Positions 8,330 to 15,787 of a stretch of 64,000 nucleotides of DNA are shown piece by piece (the first letter of the stretch is position 1; every line of letters starts with the position of its first letter). The notes under the pieces are model-generated. The model was not told where the DNA came from. It did no database searches and saw only the letters and a program-made list of their open reading frames with translations. Source of the stretch: Streptomyces sp. ISL-100 (lineage in GTDB: Bacteria; Actinomycetota; Actinomycetes; Streptomycetales; Streptomycetaceae); assembly GCF_018614615.1 (NCBI RefSeq), contig NZ_JAGGOK010000094.1, positions 1 to 64,000 on the forward strand, read 5' to 3'. A program made the translations under genes and the position numbers.

Positions 8330-9457
8330 GTGTCAGGGGCAAGGCAGAGCGTCGCAGAGGCTCGCAGGATCGTCGTCAAGGTCGGCTCCTCCTCACTGAC
8401 CACGGCGTCGGGGGGCCTCGACGCCGACCGGGTGGACGCCCTCGTCGACGTACTGGCCAAGACGCGCAGCGGCGGTGAGAAGGAGATCGTGCTCGTGTCG
8501 AGCGGCGCCATCGCCGCCGGGCTCGCGCCCCTTGGCCTCGCCCGCCGGCCCAAGGACCTCGCCAGGCAGCAGGCGGCCGCCAGCGTCGGCCAGGGCCTGC
8601 TCGTCGCCCGCTACACCGCCTCCTTCGCGCGCTACGGCGTGCGCGTCGGCCAGGTGCTGCTGACCACCGACGACACCAGCCGCCGCGCCCACTACCGCAA
8701 CGCCTACCGGACCCTGGACCAGCTCCTCGCCATGGGCGCGGTCCCGGTCGTCAACGAGAACGACACCGTCGCCACGGACGAGATCCGCTTCGGCGACAAC
8801 GACCGGCTCGCCGCCCTCGTAGCCCATCTCGTACGGGCCGACCTGCTGGTGCTCCTGTCGGACGTGGACGGGCTGTACGACGGCGACCCCAGCCTCCCCG
8901 GCACCACACGCATCGCCGAGGTGCGCGCCCCCGAGGACATCGCGCACGTCTCCATCGGCAGCGCGGGCAAGGCCGGTGTCGGCACCGGCGGCATGGTGAC
9001 CAAGGTCGAGGCCGCCCGTATCGCCGCGGCCGCCGGCATCCCCGTCGTCCTCACCTCCGCCAGCCACGCCGCCGACGCCTTCGCGGGGCGCGAAACGGGC
9101 ACCCACTTCCACAGCACCGGCCGCCGCAGCGCCGACCGGCTGCTGTGGCTGGCGCACGCCTCCACGCCGCAGGGCTCCCTCACGCTCGACGACGGGGCGG
9201 TACGGGCCGTGGTGGAGCGGCGTACGTCGCTGCTGCCGGCCGGGATCGCCGGGGTCGAGGGCGAGTTCAGCGCCGGCGACCCGGTGGAGCTGCGGGACAT
9301 GGCGGGTGTGGCCGTCGCCCGCGGGCTCGTCAACTACGACGCCAAGGAAATCCCGCAGCTGCTCGGCCGCTCCACCCGTGACCTCGCGAAGGAGCTGGGG
9401 CCCGCGTACGAGCGTGAGGTCGTACACAGGGACGATCTGGTTGTTCTCAACCCCTGA
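8330..9457 (+). CDS. proB: Glutamate 5-kinase
   Basis: The 375-residue protein catalyses the first step of proline synthesis, phosphorylation of glutamate. The amino-acid-kinase domain has VVKVGSSSLT, LVSSGAIAAG, NENDTVATDEIRFGDND and a GTGGMVTKVEAA segment. A PUA domain occupies about the last 90 residues. The GTG at 8330 is preceded by GGGGA at 6 nt spacing; longer in-frame openings upstream do not look like ProB. proA follows after one small gene. Confidence 0.95.
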   Translation: MSGARQSVAEARRIVVKVGSSSLTTASGGLDADRVDALVDVLAKTRSGGEKEIVLVSSGAIAAGLAPLGLARRPKDLARQQAAASVGQGLLVARYTASFARYGVRVGQVLLTTDDTSRRAHYRNAYRTLDQLLAMGAVPVVNENDTVATDEIRFGDNDRLAALVAHLVRADLLVLLSDVDGLYDGDPSLPGTTRIAEVRAPEDIAHVSIGSAGKAGVGTGGMVTKVEAARIAAAAGIPVVLTSASHAADAFAGRETGTHFHSTGRRSADRLLWLAHASTPQGSLTLDDGAVRAVVERRTSLLPAGIAGVEGEFSAGDPVELRDMAGVAVARGLVNYDAKEIPQLLGRSTRDLAKELGPAYEREVVHRDDLVVLNP

Positions 9458-9593
9458 AACGGCTGAAAGACCGGTCTCGTGACAGAGACCTTCGTGAAAA
9501 CCGTCACGCGCCGGGCCCGGGACTGGTCAACTTTGTTGCGGGGGACACGGCAGCGCGGGGTACAGCACAGCAACGCATTACAGGAGGCCGCCG

Positions 9594-10079
9594 GTGAGAC
9601 GAGCGCGTCCGGGGGCGCTGCCCCGAGGGACGGCCGAGCGAGCCCTGACCAGTGTCGGGGCGGGAGCAGACTTCGGCGACGCCACGGAGCCCGGCCAGGG
9701 GCCGGCTCCCGGCCGGGAGGTCCACGGCACGCGGGAGGCGTCGAGGCTCTGGCACATCACCCTCAGCGTCTCGGGCGCCGAGGCTCCGCTGCAGGAGGTC
9801 AGGCGCGGCCTCGAACAGCTCGCCCACGACCATCCCTTCCTGCTGACCAGCAGATACGCCAACGATCACGCGGAGATCCGCTACTGGGAAGAGGCGCGTG
9901 ACCTGCACGACGCGGCGGCGGTCGCGCTGCGGCTGTGGGGGGAGCACCGGTCGACGTCGAAGCTGCCGCCGTGGGAGATCGTGGGCCTGGAGGTCATCGA
10001 CCGGGACACCTACCACCAGCGGATCGCCGAGGGGTACGGTCCGCCGCCCGCGGCCCCGGTGGGCGTACATCCGTACTGA
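9594..10079 (+). CDS. Conserved small protein between proB and proA, function unknown
   Basis: The 161-residue protein starts at GTG 9594 behind AGGAGG at ideal spacing. The first 45 residues are low complexity. The remainder (ASRLWHITLSVSGAEAPL, HDHPFLLTSRYANDHAEIRYWEEARD) looks like one compact alpha/beta domain. I recall a close homologue at the same place in other Streptomyces genomes, so the position appears conserved. Its place in the proline operon suggests co-expression only. No catalytic motif is recognisable. Confidence 0.8.
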   Translation: MRRARPGALPRGTAERALTSVGAGADFGDATEPGQGPAPGREVHGTREASRLWHITLSVSGAEAPLQEVRRGLEQLAHDHPFLLTSRYANDHAEIRYWEEARDLHDAAAVALRLWGEHRSTSKLPPWEIVGLEVIDRDTYHQRIAEGYGPPPAAPVGVHPY

Positions 10080-10198
10080 CTGCTGTGATCACTGGGGCGG
10101 ACGGGGCTGACGGGGCGGGCGGGGGCTGACGTGGCGGGCGCCGTGGACGGGCTGTCTCGCGGAGCGGGATACCCGGTGGATGCCCCCAGGGAGCGCAT

Positions 10199-10211
10199 TA
10201 CCCTGCGGGTA
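10199..10211 (+). promoter_or_regulatory. -10 box for a leaderless proA transcript
   Basis: TACCCT (10199-10204) ends 6 nt before the proA ATG at 10211, so transcription would start at or next to the A of the start codon. No ribosome-binding site precedes the ATG, as expected for a leaderless mRNA. Confidence 0.5.
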
Positions 10212-11521
10212 TGACCTCGCACTCTCCTCTCGCCGCCGCGACTCCCGCCGACACGACCGCGGCCGGGTCCCCGGTCACGCTGACTGCCCGGCGGGCCCGC
10301 ACCGCCGCCGACGCGATCGCGCCACTTCCGCGCTCCGCCAAGGACGCCGCGCTGCTGGCCGTCGCCGACGCGCTGGTGGCCCGTACGGATGAGATCGTCG
10401 AGGCCAACGCCCAGGACGTCGCCAAGGCGCGTGCCGCCGGCACGAGCGAGACGGTCATCGACCGGCTGACGCTGACCCCCGAGCGGGTCGCCGCCATCGC
10501 ATCCGATGTGCGGGACGTGGCCGCGCTGCCCGACCCGGTCGGCGAGGTCGTACGCGGCTCCACCCTGCCCAACGGCATCGACCTGCGGCAGATCCGCGTG
10601 CCGCTCGGCGTCGTCGGGATCATCTACGAGGCCCGGCCCAACGTGACCGTCGACGCCGCCGCGCTGTGCCTCAAGTCCGGCAACGCGGTGCTGCTGCGCG
10701 GCTCGTCGTCGGCGTACGCCTCCAACACCGCGCTTGTCGGCGTCGTGCGCGACGCGATCGCCGGGGCCGGCCTGCCCGCCGACGCCGTGCAGCTCGTGCC
10801 GGGGGAGTCCCGCGATTCGGTACGGGAGCTGATGCGCGCCCGGGGTCTGGTCGACGTCCTGATTCCGCGCGGCGGCGCGTCCCTGATCCGTACGGTCGTC
10901 GAGGAGTCCACCGTTCCCGTCATCGAGACGGGCACCGGAAACTGCCACGTCTACGTGGACGCCGAGGCCGACATCGACATGGCCGTCGAGATCCTCGTCA
11001 ACTCCAAGGCGCAGCGGCCCAGTGTCTGCAACGCCGCTGAGACGCTCCTCGTCCACCAGGACATCGCGGAAGCCTTCCTGCCGCGCGCCCTGGACGCGCT
11101 CGCCGAGGCGGGCGTCACGGTCCACGGCGACGAGCGGGTGCTGCCGTACGCCGAGGGGTCCAAGGTGTCGGCCGTGGCGGCCACGGAGGAGGACTGGGAG
11201 ACCGAGTACCTGTCGTACGACATCGCCGCCGCCGTCGTCGACTCGCTGGACGGCGCCGTCACCCACATCCGCCGCTGGACCTCCGGGCACACCGAGGCGA
11301 TCGTCACGACGTCGCAGGCCGCGGCCCGGCGCTTCACGCAGCTGGTGGACTCGACGACGGTCGCGGTGAACGCGTCCACACGCTTCACGGACGGCGGTCA
11401 GTTCGGTTTCGGCGCCGAGATCGGGATTTCGACGCAGAAGCTGCACGCGCGCGGTCCGATGGGTCTGCCCGAGCTGACCTCGACGAAGTACATCGTGACG
11501 GGCGACGGTCACACGCGTTAG
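10211..11521 (+). CDS. proA: Gamma-glutamyl phosphate reductase
   Basis: The 436-residue aldehyde-dehydrogenase-fold enzyme reduces glutamyl-5-phosphate to the semialdehyde, the second step of proline synthesis. Visible motifs are PLGVVGIIYEARPNVT, the SVCNAAETLL catalytic-cysteine segment (Cys273) and RFTDGGQFGFGAEIGIST near the C-terminus. The N-terminal 25 residues are Ala/Thr rich and variable. The ATG at 10211 seems to be translated from a leaderless message. Confidence 0.95.
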   Translation: MTSHSPLAAATPADTTAAGSPVTLTARRARTAADAIAPLPRSAKDAALLAVADALVARTDEIVEANAQDVAKARAAGTSETVIDRLTLTPERVAAIASDVRDVAALPDPVGEVVRGSTLPNGIDLRQIRVPLGVVGIIYEARPNVTVDAAALCLKSGNAVLLRGSSSAYASNTALVGVVRDAIAGAGLPADAVQLVPGESRDSVRELMRARGLVDVLIPRGGASLIRTVVEESTVPVIETGTGNCHVYVDAEADIDMAVEILVNSKAQRPSVCNAAETLLVHQDIAEAFLPRALDALAEAGVTVHGDERVLPYAEGSKVSAVAATEEDWETEYLSYDIAAAVVDSLDGAVTHIRRWTSGHTEAIVTTSQAAARRFTQLVDSTTVAVNASTRFTDGGQFGFGAEIGISTQKLHARGPMGLPELTSTKYIVTGDGHTR

Positions 11522-11577
11522 CGAACTCGGCGTACGCATCGTTCGCACGTTCTCTGCCCAAAACGAGCGTCCAGGTC

Positions 11578-11590
11578 TACGCTGAACGAG
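11578..11590 (+). promoter_or_regulatory. -10 box for a leaderless transcript of the following membrane protein
   Basis: TACGCT (11578-11583) ends 6 nt before the GTG at 11590. There is no Shine-Dalgarno sequence. The arrangement is the same as in front of proA. Confidence 0.45.
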
Positions 11591-12216
11591 TGCCGGACGA
11601 CGTGGGGGGCAAGCCGTTCCAGGACGGCTGGGACCCTGAGGACCCTGTCGACCGCGGAGGCGCGGACGAGGACTTCGCCTCCGTGGTGTTCGACGAGGAC
11701 TTCGTACGGGCCGCCGAGGTCCATGAACCGACCGCTGTGGAGCGGCTGGTGTCGGCCGCCCAGGCGCGCGCCGATGCCGAGGCGACCAGAGCGAGGGCCG
11801 GCAAGGTCTCCCCGGACGACGATCTCTTCGACGAGGGGTACGGCTCCGAGTACGGCGGCCGCGATCCCCGCCACGACGGCGCGTACGGGCCGCTGGACGG
11901 CGACGGCGAGTACGGCGAGTACGACGGCGAGTACGACGGCGGTGCGGGCCCGTACGGGCGGCACGGCGGCGCCCTGCGCCCGTACCGCGGGCATGCGCGC
12001 TGGCACCGGCCCGTGGCCTGGATCCTGGCCCTGCTGATGGGCATCGGGATGGTGGCGCTCGCCTTCACCGCGGTCTACCGGGGGGCGGCCTCCGGGGGCC
12101 GGGAGGACCAGGTTCCGGTGCCCGCGACGAGCGACAACTCGCGGCCGGGCGGCCCCTCGGCCTCCGCCGAGTACTCCGCGCCCGCCGCCTCCGCGGTCCC
12201 GCGCAGTACGCCCTGA
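11590..12216 (+). CDS. Single-pass membrane protein, shorter paralogue of the next gene
   Basis: The 208-residue protein has an acidic cytoplasmic N-terminus, a Tyr/Gly/Asp-rich repeat stretch (EYGEYDGEYDGG), one membrane helix near residues 140-160 (PVAWILALLMGIGMVALAFT) and a short Ser/Pro-rich outer tail. The segment FASVVFDEDFVRAAEVHEPTA matches YRSVVFDESFVRAARLQEYS in the next gene, so the two are paralogues. From memory, the pair corresponds to SCO2583/SCO2584 of S. coelicolor, where SCO2584 has been connected to the spore-wall-synthesising complex. That assignment rests on recall and position, not on a search. Confidence 0.72.
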   Translation: MPDDVGGKPFQDGWDPEDPVDRGGADEDFASVVFDEDFVRAAEVHEPTAVERLVSAAQARADAEATRARAGKVSPDDDLFDEGYGSEYGGRDPRHDGAYGPLDGDGEYGEYDGEYDGGAGPYGRHGGALRPYRGHARWHRPVAWILALLMGIGMVALAFTAVYRGAASGGREDQVPVPATSDNSRPGGPSASAEYSAPAASAVPRSTP

Positions 12217-12226
12217 CACGCAGTCA

Positions 12227-12269
12227 CCCTGGTGCGTGAGAACTCCGCGGAAGTTCTCACGCACCAGGG
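12227..12269. terminator. Perfect 18-bp stem hairpin between the two paralogous membrane-protein genes
   Basis: CCCTGGTGCGTGAGAACT (12227-12244) and AGTTCTCACGCACCAGGG (12252-12269) pair perfectly around a 7-nt loop, 10 nt after the stop codon. It is one of the strongest hairpins in the window and probably a terminator. Confidence 0.7.
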
Positions 12270-12441
12270 CGTTTACCTTCGTGGCCATCGACCTACCCTG
12301 AAGATGTGACCCCTCCCCCAGGGGGGCTTCTCACTTGTCCGCGCATGCGAACTCATGACGGACAGGCCCTGCCCGACGCCTCGCGGCTGTAGCGGAGCGT
12401 AGCGCATCGACTTCCGTGGGCGGCGGAGATCGGGAGAAGTC

Positions 12442-13569
12442 ATGGTAGGCCGCGGAGAGCCGCCAGAAGGTCCACCCGAGGACCTCCCGGGTGGCAGCGA
12501 CGACGAGTACCGGTCCGTCGTCTTCGACGAATCGTTCGTGCGGGCTGCCCGCCTCCAGGAGTACTCCGCACAGGAGCGGCTGGACGATCACGAGAAGGCC
12601 GTACGCAGCCGGCCCGCCTGGACGGGCCGGGGCAGCGGGGGCGGCGGGGGCCGCAGGAGTGCGGGGCCCATGCAGGCCCTGGTGCTCGTCCTGCTCGTGG
12701 CGATCGCCTTCGGCACGGCGATCTACATGGGCGTACGCCACCCGTATCAGCCACCAGCAGCCACGCGCGCGGGGCTGCTGCGGACGACGGTCATACCGCT
12801 GGCTCCGGAGGGCACCGTGCCGGGCGGAGAGCCCGCCGAGCTCTTCGAGCGCAGTCCGGCCGCGCAGTTCCGGTCGGGCGCCGAGGGCATCACGCTGCCG
12901 TCCGCGCGGCGCACCGCGCACTTCTCGGAGGGGCAGGTGATGGCCGCTCTGACCATCGCGAAGGACTACCTCGTCGAGTCGTCCCTCGACCCGGACGTAC
13001 TGAAAGGCTCCACGGTCCGCCCGGTGCGCACCCTGCTCGACCCCGACCAGCTGACCCAGTTCGACCGCAGCTTCGACGCCCCGGCCGACGACGGCAGGCA
13101 CGCGGCCACGGGATGGCTGGTCCGCTTCGACCCGGCGAAGGTGACGCTCGCGAGCCCGCAGGCGCGCGTACAGGGCGTACTGCGCGTCGAGGAGACGCAG
13201 TCCCACCGCCTCGAAGTGACCTCGGACCACACCTTTGTGTACGCGCTGCGCCCGACCGGGGACTCTGCCGGGGCCCCTCGGGCGGACGGCGGCGCGTCGC
13301 TGTTCACCGTCCGCCGCGAGCTGCACTTCGGCTTCGACCGCGACGACCTGCGGATGCACCGGGCGGAGCTGCTCGTGTCGTACGTCCAGGCCGGACCCCA
13401 GGCGTGCTCCGCCGACGCGGCGGGCCATCTGCGGCCGGTTCTGGCCGGGCAGCGGGCCACGGCCGAGGGACCCGCCGGGACCGACCCGTACGCGACAGGC
13501 CGGGCCACGGCGGCGCTGTGCGGCGCGCTCGCCCCGAGCGCGATGCCGAGCCCGGGGGCCGGTGGCTAG
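12442..13569 (+). CDS. Single-pass membrane protein with large extracytoplasmic domain
   Basis: The 375-residue protein starts at ATG 12442 behind GGGAGAAG. It shares the SVVFDE(S/D)FVRAA motif with the preceding gene. A Gly/Arg-rich linker leads to a membrane helix near residues 75-95 (QALVLVLLVAIAFGTAIYMG). The outer part of about 280 residues is well ordered and has no motif I recognise. By recall it belongs to the SCO2583/SCO2584 family, for which interaction with the spore-wall machinery has been described. Transcription converges with the M48 peptidase gene. Confidence 0.72.
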   Translation: MVGRGEPPEGPPEDLPGGSDDEYRSVVFDESFVRAARLQEYSAQERLDDHEKAVRSRPAWTGRGSGGGGGRRSAGPMQALVLVLLVAIAFGTAIYMGVRHPYQPPAATRAGLLRTTVIPLAPEGTVPGGEPAELFERSPAAQFRSGAEGITLPSARRTAHFSEGQVMAALTIAKDYLVESSLDPDVLKGSTVRPVRTLLDPDQLTQFDRSFDAPADDGRHAATGWLVRFDPAKVTLASPQARVQGVLRVEETQSHRLEVTSDHTFVYALRPTGDSAGAPRADGGASLFTVRRELHFGFDRDDLRMHRAELLVSYVQAGPQACSADAAGHLRPVLAGQRATAEGPAGTDPYATGRATAALCGALAPSAMPSPGAGG

Positions 13570-13623
13570 CCCGTGGGCCGGTGGCTCAGGCGGACACGCC
13601 CGTAGGGCGTCCGGGGGTAGGCG

Positions 13624-14694
13624 CTACGGGGCGTCGGGGCCCGGGCCCTTGGCCGTGTCGCTGCCGTTGCTGCCGCCGCCGGTGAACTTGTCCCGCAGCT
13701 TGCCGCCCAGGTCGCCCGCGCCGCCCGCGAGGTCGCCCACGAGCTTCATCAGGGGGTCCTTGCTCGTGCGTACCGTGTCGGCGTAGTGCGACGCGGACTC
13801 GCGGAAGGAGTCCGTGACGGAGGTGTCGCCGTCCTCGTCGCGCTTCGGGTAGTGGCCGTCCATGATCCGCTGGTAGTCGCGGCTCTCCGCCCACTTCTTC
13901 AGCTCGGCGGCCCGTACCGTCGTGAACGGGTGCGAGCGCGGCAGGACGTTGAGGATCTTCAGCACGGAGTCGCGCAGGTCGCCGCCCGCTTCGTACTCGT
14001 CGGCCTGCGCCAGGAACGCGTCCACGTTCATCTCGTGCAGATGGTTGCCTCCGGCGATCTTCATCAGGCCGCGCATCGACGACTGGAGGTCCTGGCCGAC
14101 CAGCAGACCGGCGCGGTCGGCGGAGAGCTCCGACTTGCGGAACCACTCGCGCAGCGCCGTCACGATCGCCATGATCGCGATGTTGCCGAGCGGGATCCAG
14201 GCGACCTTGAGCGCCAGGTTGGTGAGGAAGAGCAGGATCGTCCGGTAGACGGAGTGCCCGGACAGCGCGTGGCCCACCTCGTGGCCGACGACCGCCCGCA
14301 TCTCCTCCTCGTCGAGCAGCTCGACGAGGCCCGTGGTGACCACGATGATCGGCTCGTCCAGACCGATGCACATGGCATTGGGCTTCGGATCCTGCGTGAC
14401 GTACATCGGAGGGACCTTCTTCAGGTCCAGGATGTAACAGGCGTCCAGCAGCATCGCGTGCAGATGCGCGAACTGGGCCTCGCTCACGCGGACCGAGTCG
14501 GAGAGGAACAGCAGCCGCAGGCTGCGCTCGGGGAGCAGCCCGCTCAGTGCCTTGAACACCGTGTCGAAGCCGGTGAGCTTGCGCAGGGCCACCAGGGCCG
14601 AGCGGTCCGCCGGATGTTCGTATGCCCGGGAGGAGATGTCCGGGAAGCGCCGGCGATTGCGGCTCGGTACGTTCTCGTGATTGCCGTCGGTCAT
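13624..14694 (-). CDS. M48 family membrane metallopeptidase (HtpX/Ste24-like)
   Basis: The 356-residue protein carries the zinc motif HEVGH at residues 138-142, and a downstream glutamate-bearing SELSADRAG that supplies the third zinc ligand in M48 enzymes. A hydrophobic segment (TILLFLTNLALKVAWIPLGN) follows the active-site helix. The C-terminal 60 residues are low complexity and Gly/Asp rich. M48 peptidases degrade or process membrane proteins. It is convergent with the upstream membrane-protein gene and has a 219-nt gap to the small gene at 14914. Confidence 0.85.
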   Translation of the reverse strand: MTDGNHENVPSRNRRRFPDISSRAYEHPADRSALVALRKLTGFDTVFKALSGLLPERSLRLLFLSDSVRVSEAQFAHLHAMLLDACYILDLKKVPPMYVTQDPKPNAMCIGLDEPIIVVTTGLVELLDEEEMRAVVGHEVGHALSGHSVYRTILLFLTNLALKVAWIPLGNIAIMAIVTALREWFRKSELSADRAGLLVGQDLQSSMRGLMKIAGGNHLHEMNVDAFLAQADEYEAGGDLRDSVLKILNVLPRSHPFTTVRAAELKKWAESRDYQRIMDGHYPKRDEDGDTSVTDSFRESASHYADTVRTSKDPLMKLVGDLAGGAGDLGGKLRDKFTGGGSNGSDTAKGPGPDAP

Positions 14695-14913
14695 GGGTGG
14701 CCCCCTGTCTACGAGTGTTTCCCGTCCCCCGGACTTGCCTCAGCGTATGTGCTCGTGTGTCCTCACGTGCGGCGCGCTCGGCCGGTTCCTGGAGCCGGAC
14801 AATGCGTAAACGTCTGAGTCGGCGTGAGCGTGCCCGTGCCGCCCGCATACGATGTCGGGGAAGTCTCCGAAGTTTCTCCGCCCCGCTCCGACTCCCGATA
14901 GGTCCTGCCGAAC

Positions 14914-15081
14914 ATGAGCCTCCACAGCACCGCTGTCTCCCTCGTGACCCTTGCCTCCGGTGACGGCGGCGAGCACGGCGGGAACCACGAATCCCTCAAC
15001 CCCTACCTCACCGGTGGCGGCGCGCTCTTCGCGCTCCTCCTGCTGCTGTGGATCACCACGCGCTTCAACCGCGACCGCTGA
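14914..15081 (+). CDS. 55-residue membrane protein upstream of nadD
   Basis: The small gene reads MSLHSTAVSLVTLASGDGGE at its start, then a His/Asn-rich linker, one membrane helix (GGGALFALLLLLWITTRF) and a basic end (NRDR). The arrangement predicts an N-out, C-in topology. The coding frame has typical third-position G/C bias. From memory a similar short gene precedes nadD in other Streptomyces. Its function is unknown. Confidence 0.62.
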   Translation: MSLHSTAVSLVTLASGDGGEHGGNHESLNPYLTGGGALFALLLLLWITTRFNRDR

Positions 15082-15105
15082 GGCGGGGCCGCGAGAGAGG
15101 GCCAG

Positions 15106-15120
15106 TAGGCTCTGCACGCA
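15106..15120 (+). promoter_or_regulatory. -10 box for nadD, probably leaderless
   Basis: TAGGCT (15106-15111) lies 8 nt before the nadD ATG, placing the expected transcription start at or just before the start codon. Confidence 0.4.
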
Positions 15121-15734
15121 TGGGAGAGCAGCAAAGGCCGAGCGGACCGGGCAAACGCCGACTCGGCGTGATGGGCGGGACGTTCGATCCGATCCATCAC
15201 GGACACCTGGTGGCCGCCAGTGAGGTGGCCGCCCAGTTCCACCTCGACGAGGTGGTGTTCGTACCGACCGGGCAGCCGTGGCAGAAGAGCCACAAGCACG
15301 TGTCCCCGGCCGAGGACCGCTATCTGATGACGGTCATCGCGACGGCGTCCAACCCGCAGTTCTCGGTGAGCCGGATCGACATCGACCGTGGCGGTCCGAC
15401 GTACACCATCGACACATTGCGAGATCTTCGCGAGCTGAACAGCGACTCGGATCTCTTCTTCATCACCGGCGCCGACGCGCTCGCCCAGATCCTCACGTGG
15501 CGGGACGCGGAGGAGCTGTTCTCGCTCTCCCACTTCATCGGTGTGACCAGGCCCGGCCACGACCTGACGGACGACGGGCTGCCCAAGGGAGGCGTCTCCC
15601 TGGTGGAGGTGCCGGCCCTGGCGATCTCGTCGACCGACTGCCGGGCGAGGGTCGCGGCGGGTGAGCCTGTCTGGTACCTGGTTCCGGACGGTGTGGTCCG
15701 CTACATCGACAAGCGCGCGCTGTACCGCGACTGA
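15120..15734 (+). CDS. nadD: Nicotinate-nucleotide adenylyltransferase
   Basis: The 204-residue enzyme converts nicotinate mononucleotide to deamido-NAD in NAD biosynthesis. It shows the nucleotidyltransferase motif GVMGGTFDPIHHGHL near residue 16, FVPTGQPWQKSH and the C-terminal AISSTDCRARV (ISSTxxR) motif. The ATG at 15120 gives a short hydrophilic extension before the beta-strand. It is followed by the LCP-like gene and rsfS, a typical actinobacterial order. Confidence 0.94.
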   Translation: MGEQQRPSGPGKRRLGVMGGTFDPIHHGHLVAASEVAAQFHLDEVVFVPTGQPWQKSHKHVSPAEDRYLMTVIATASNPQFSVSRIDIDRGGPTYTIDTLRDLRELNSDSDLFFITGADALAQILTWRDAEELFSLSHFIGVTRPGHDLTDDGLPKGGVSLVEVPALAISSTDCRARVAAGEPVWYLVPDGVVRYIDKRALYRD

Positions 15735-15787
15735 GCGGGCCGGCCTGGCCGTACGGGGAGCACAGACAAGCAGGGAGAGGGGCACCG

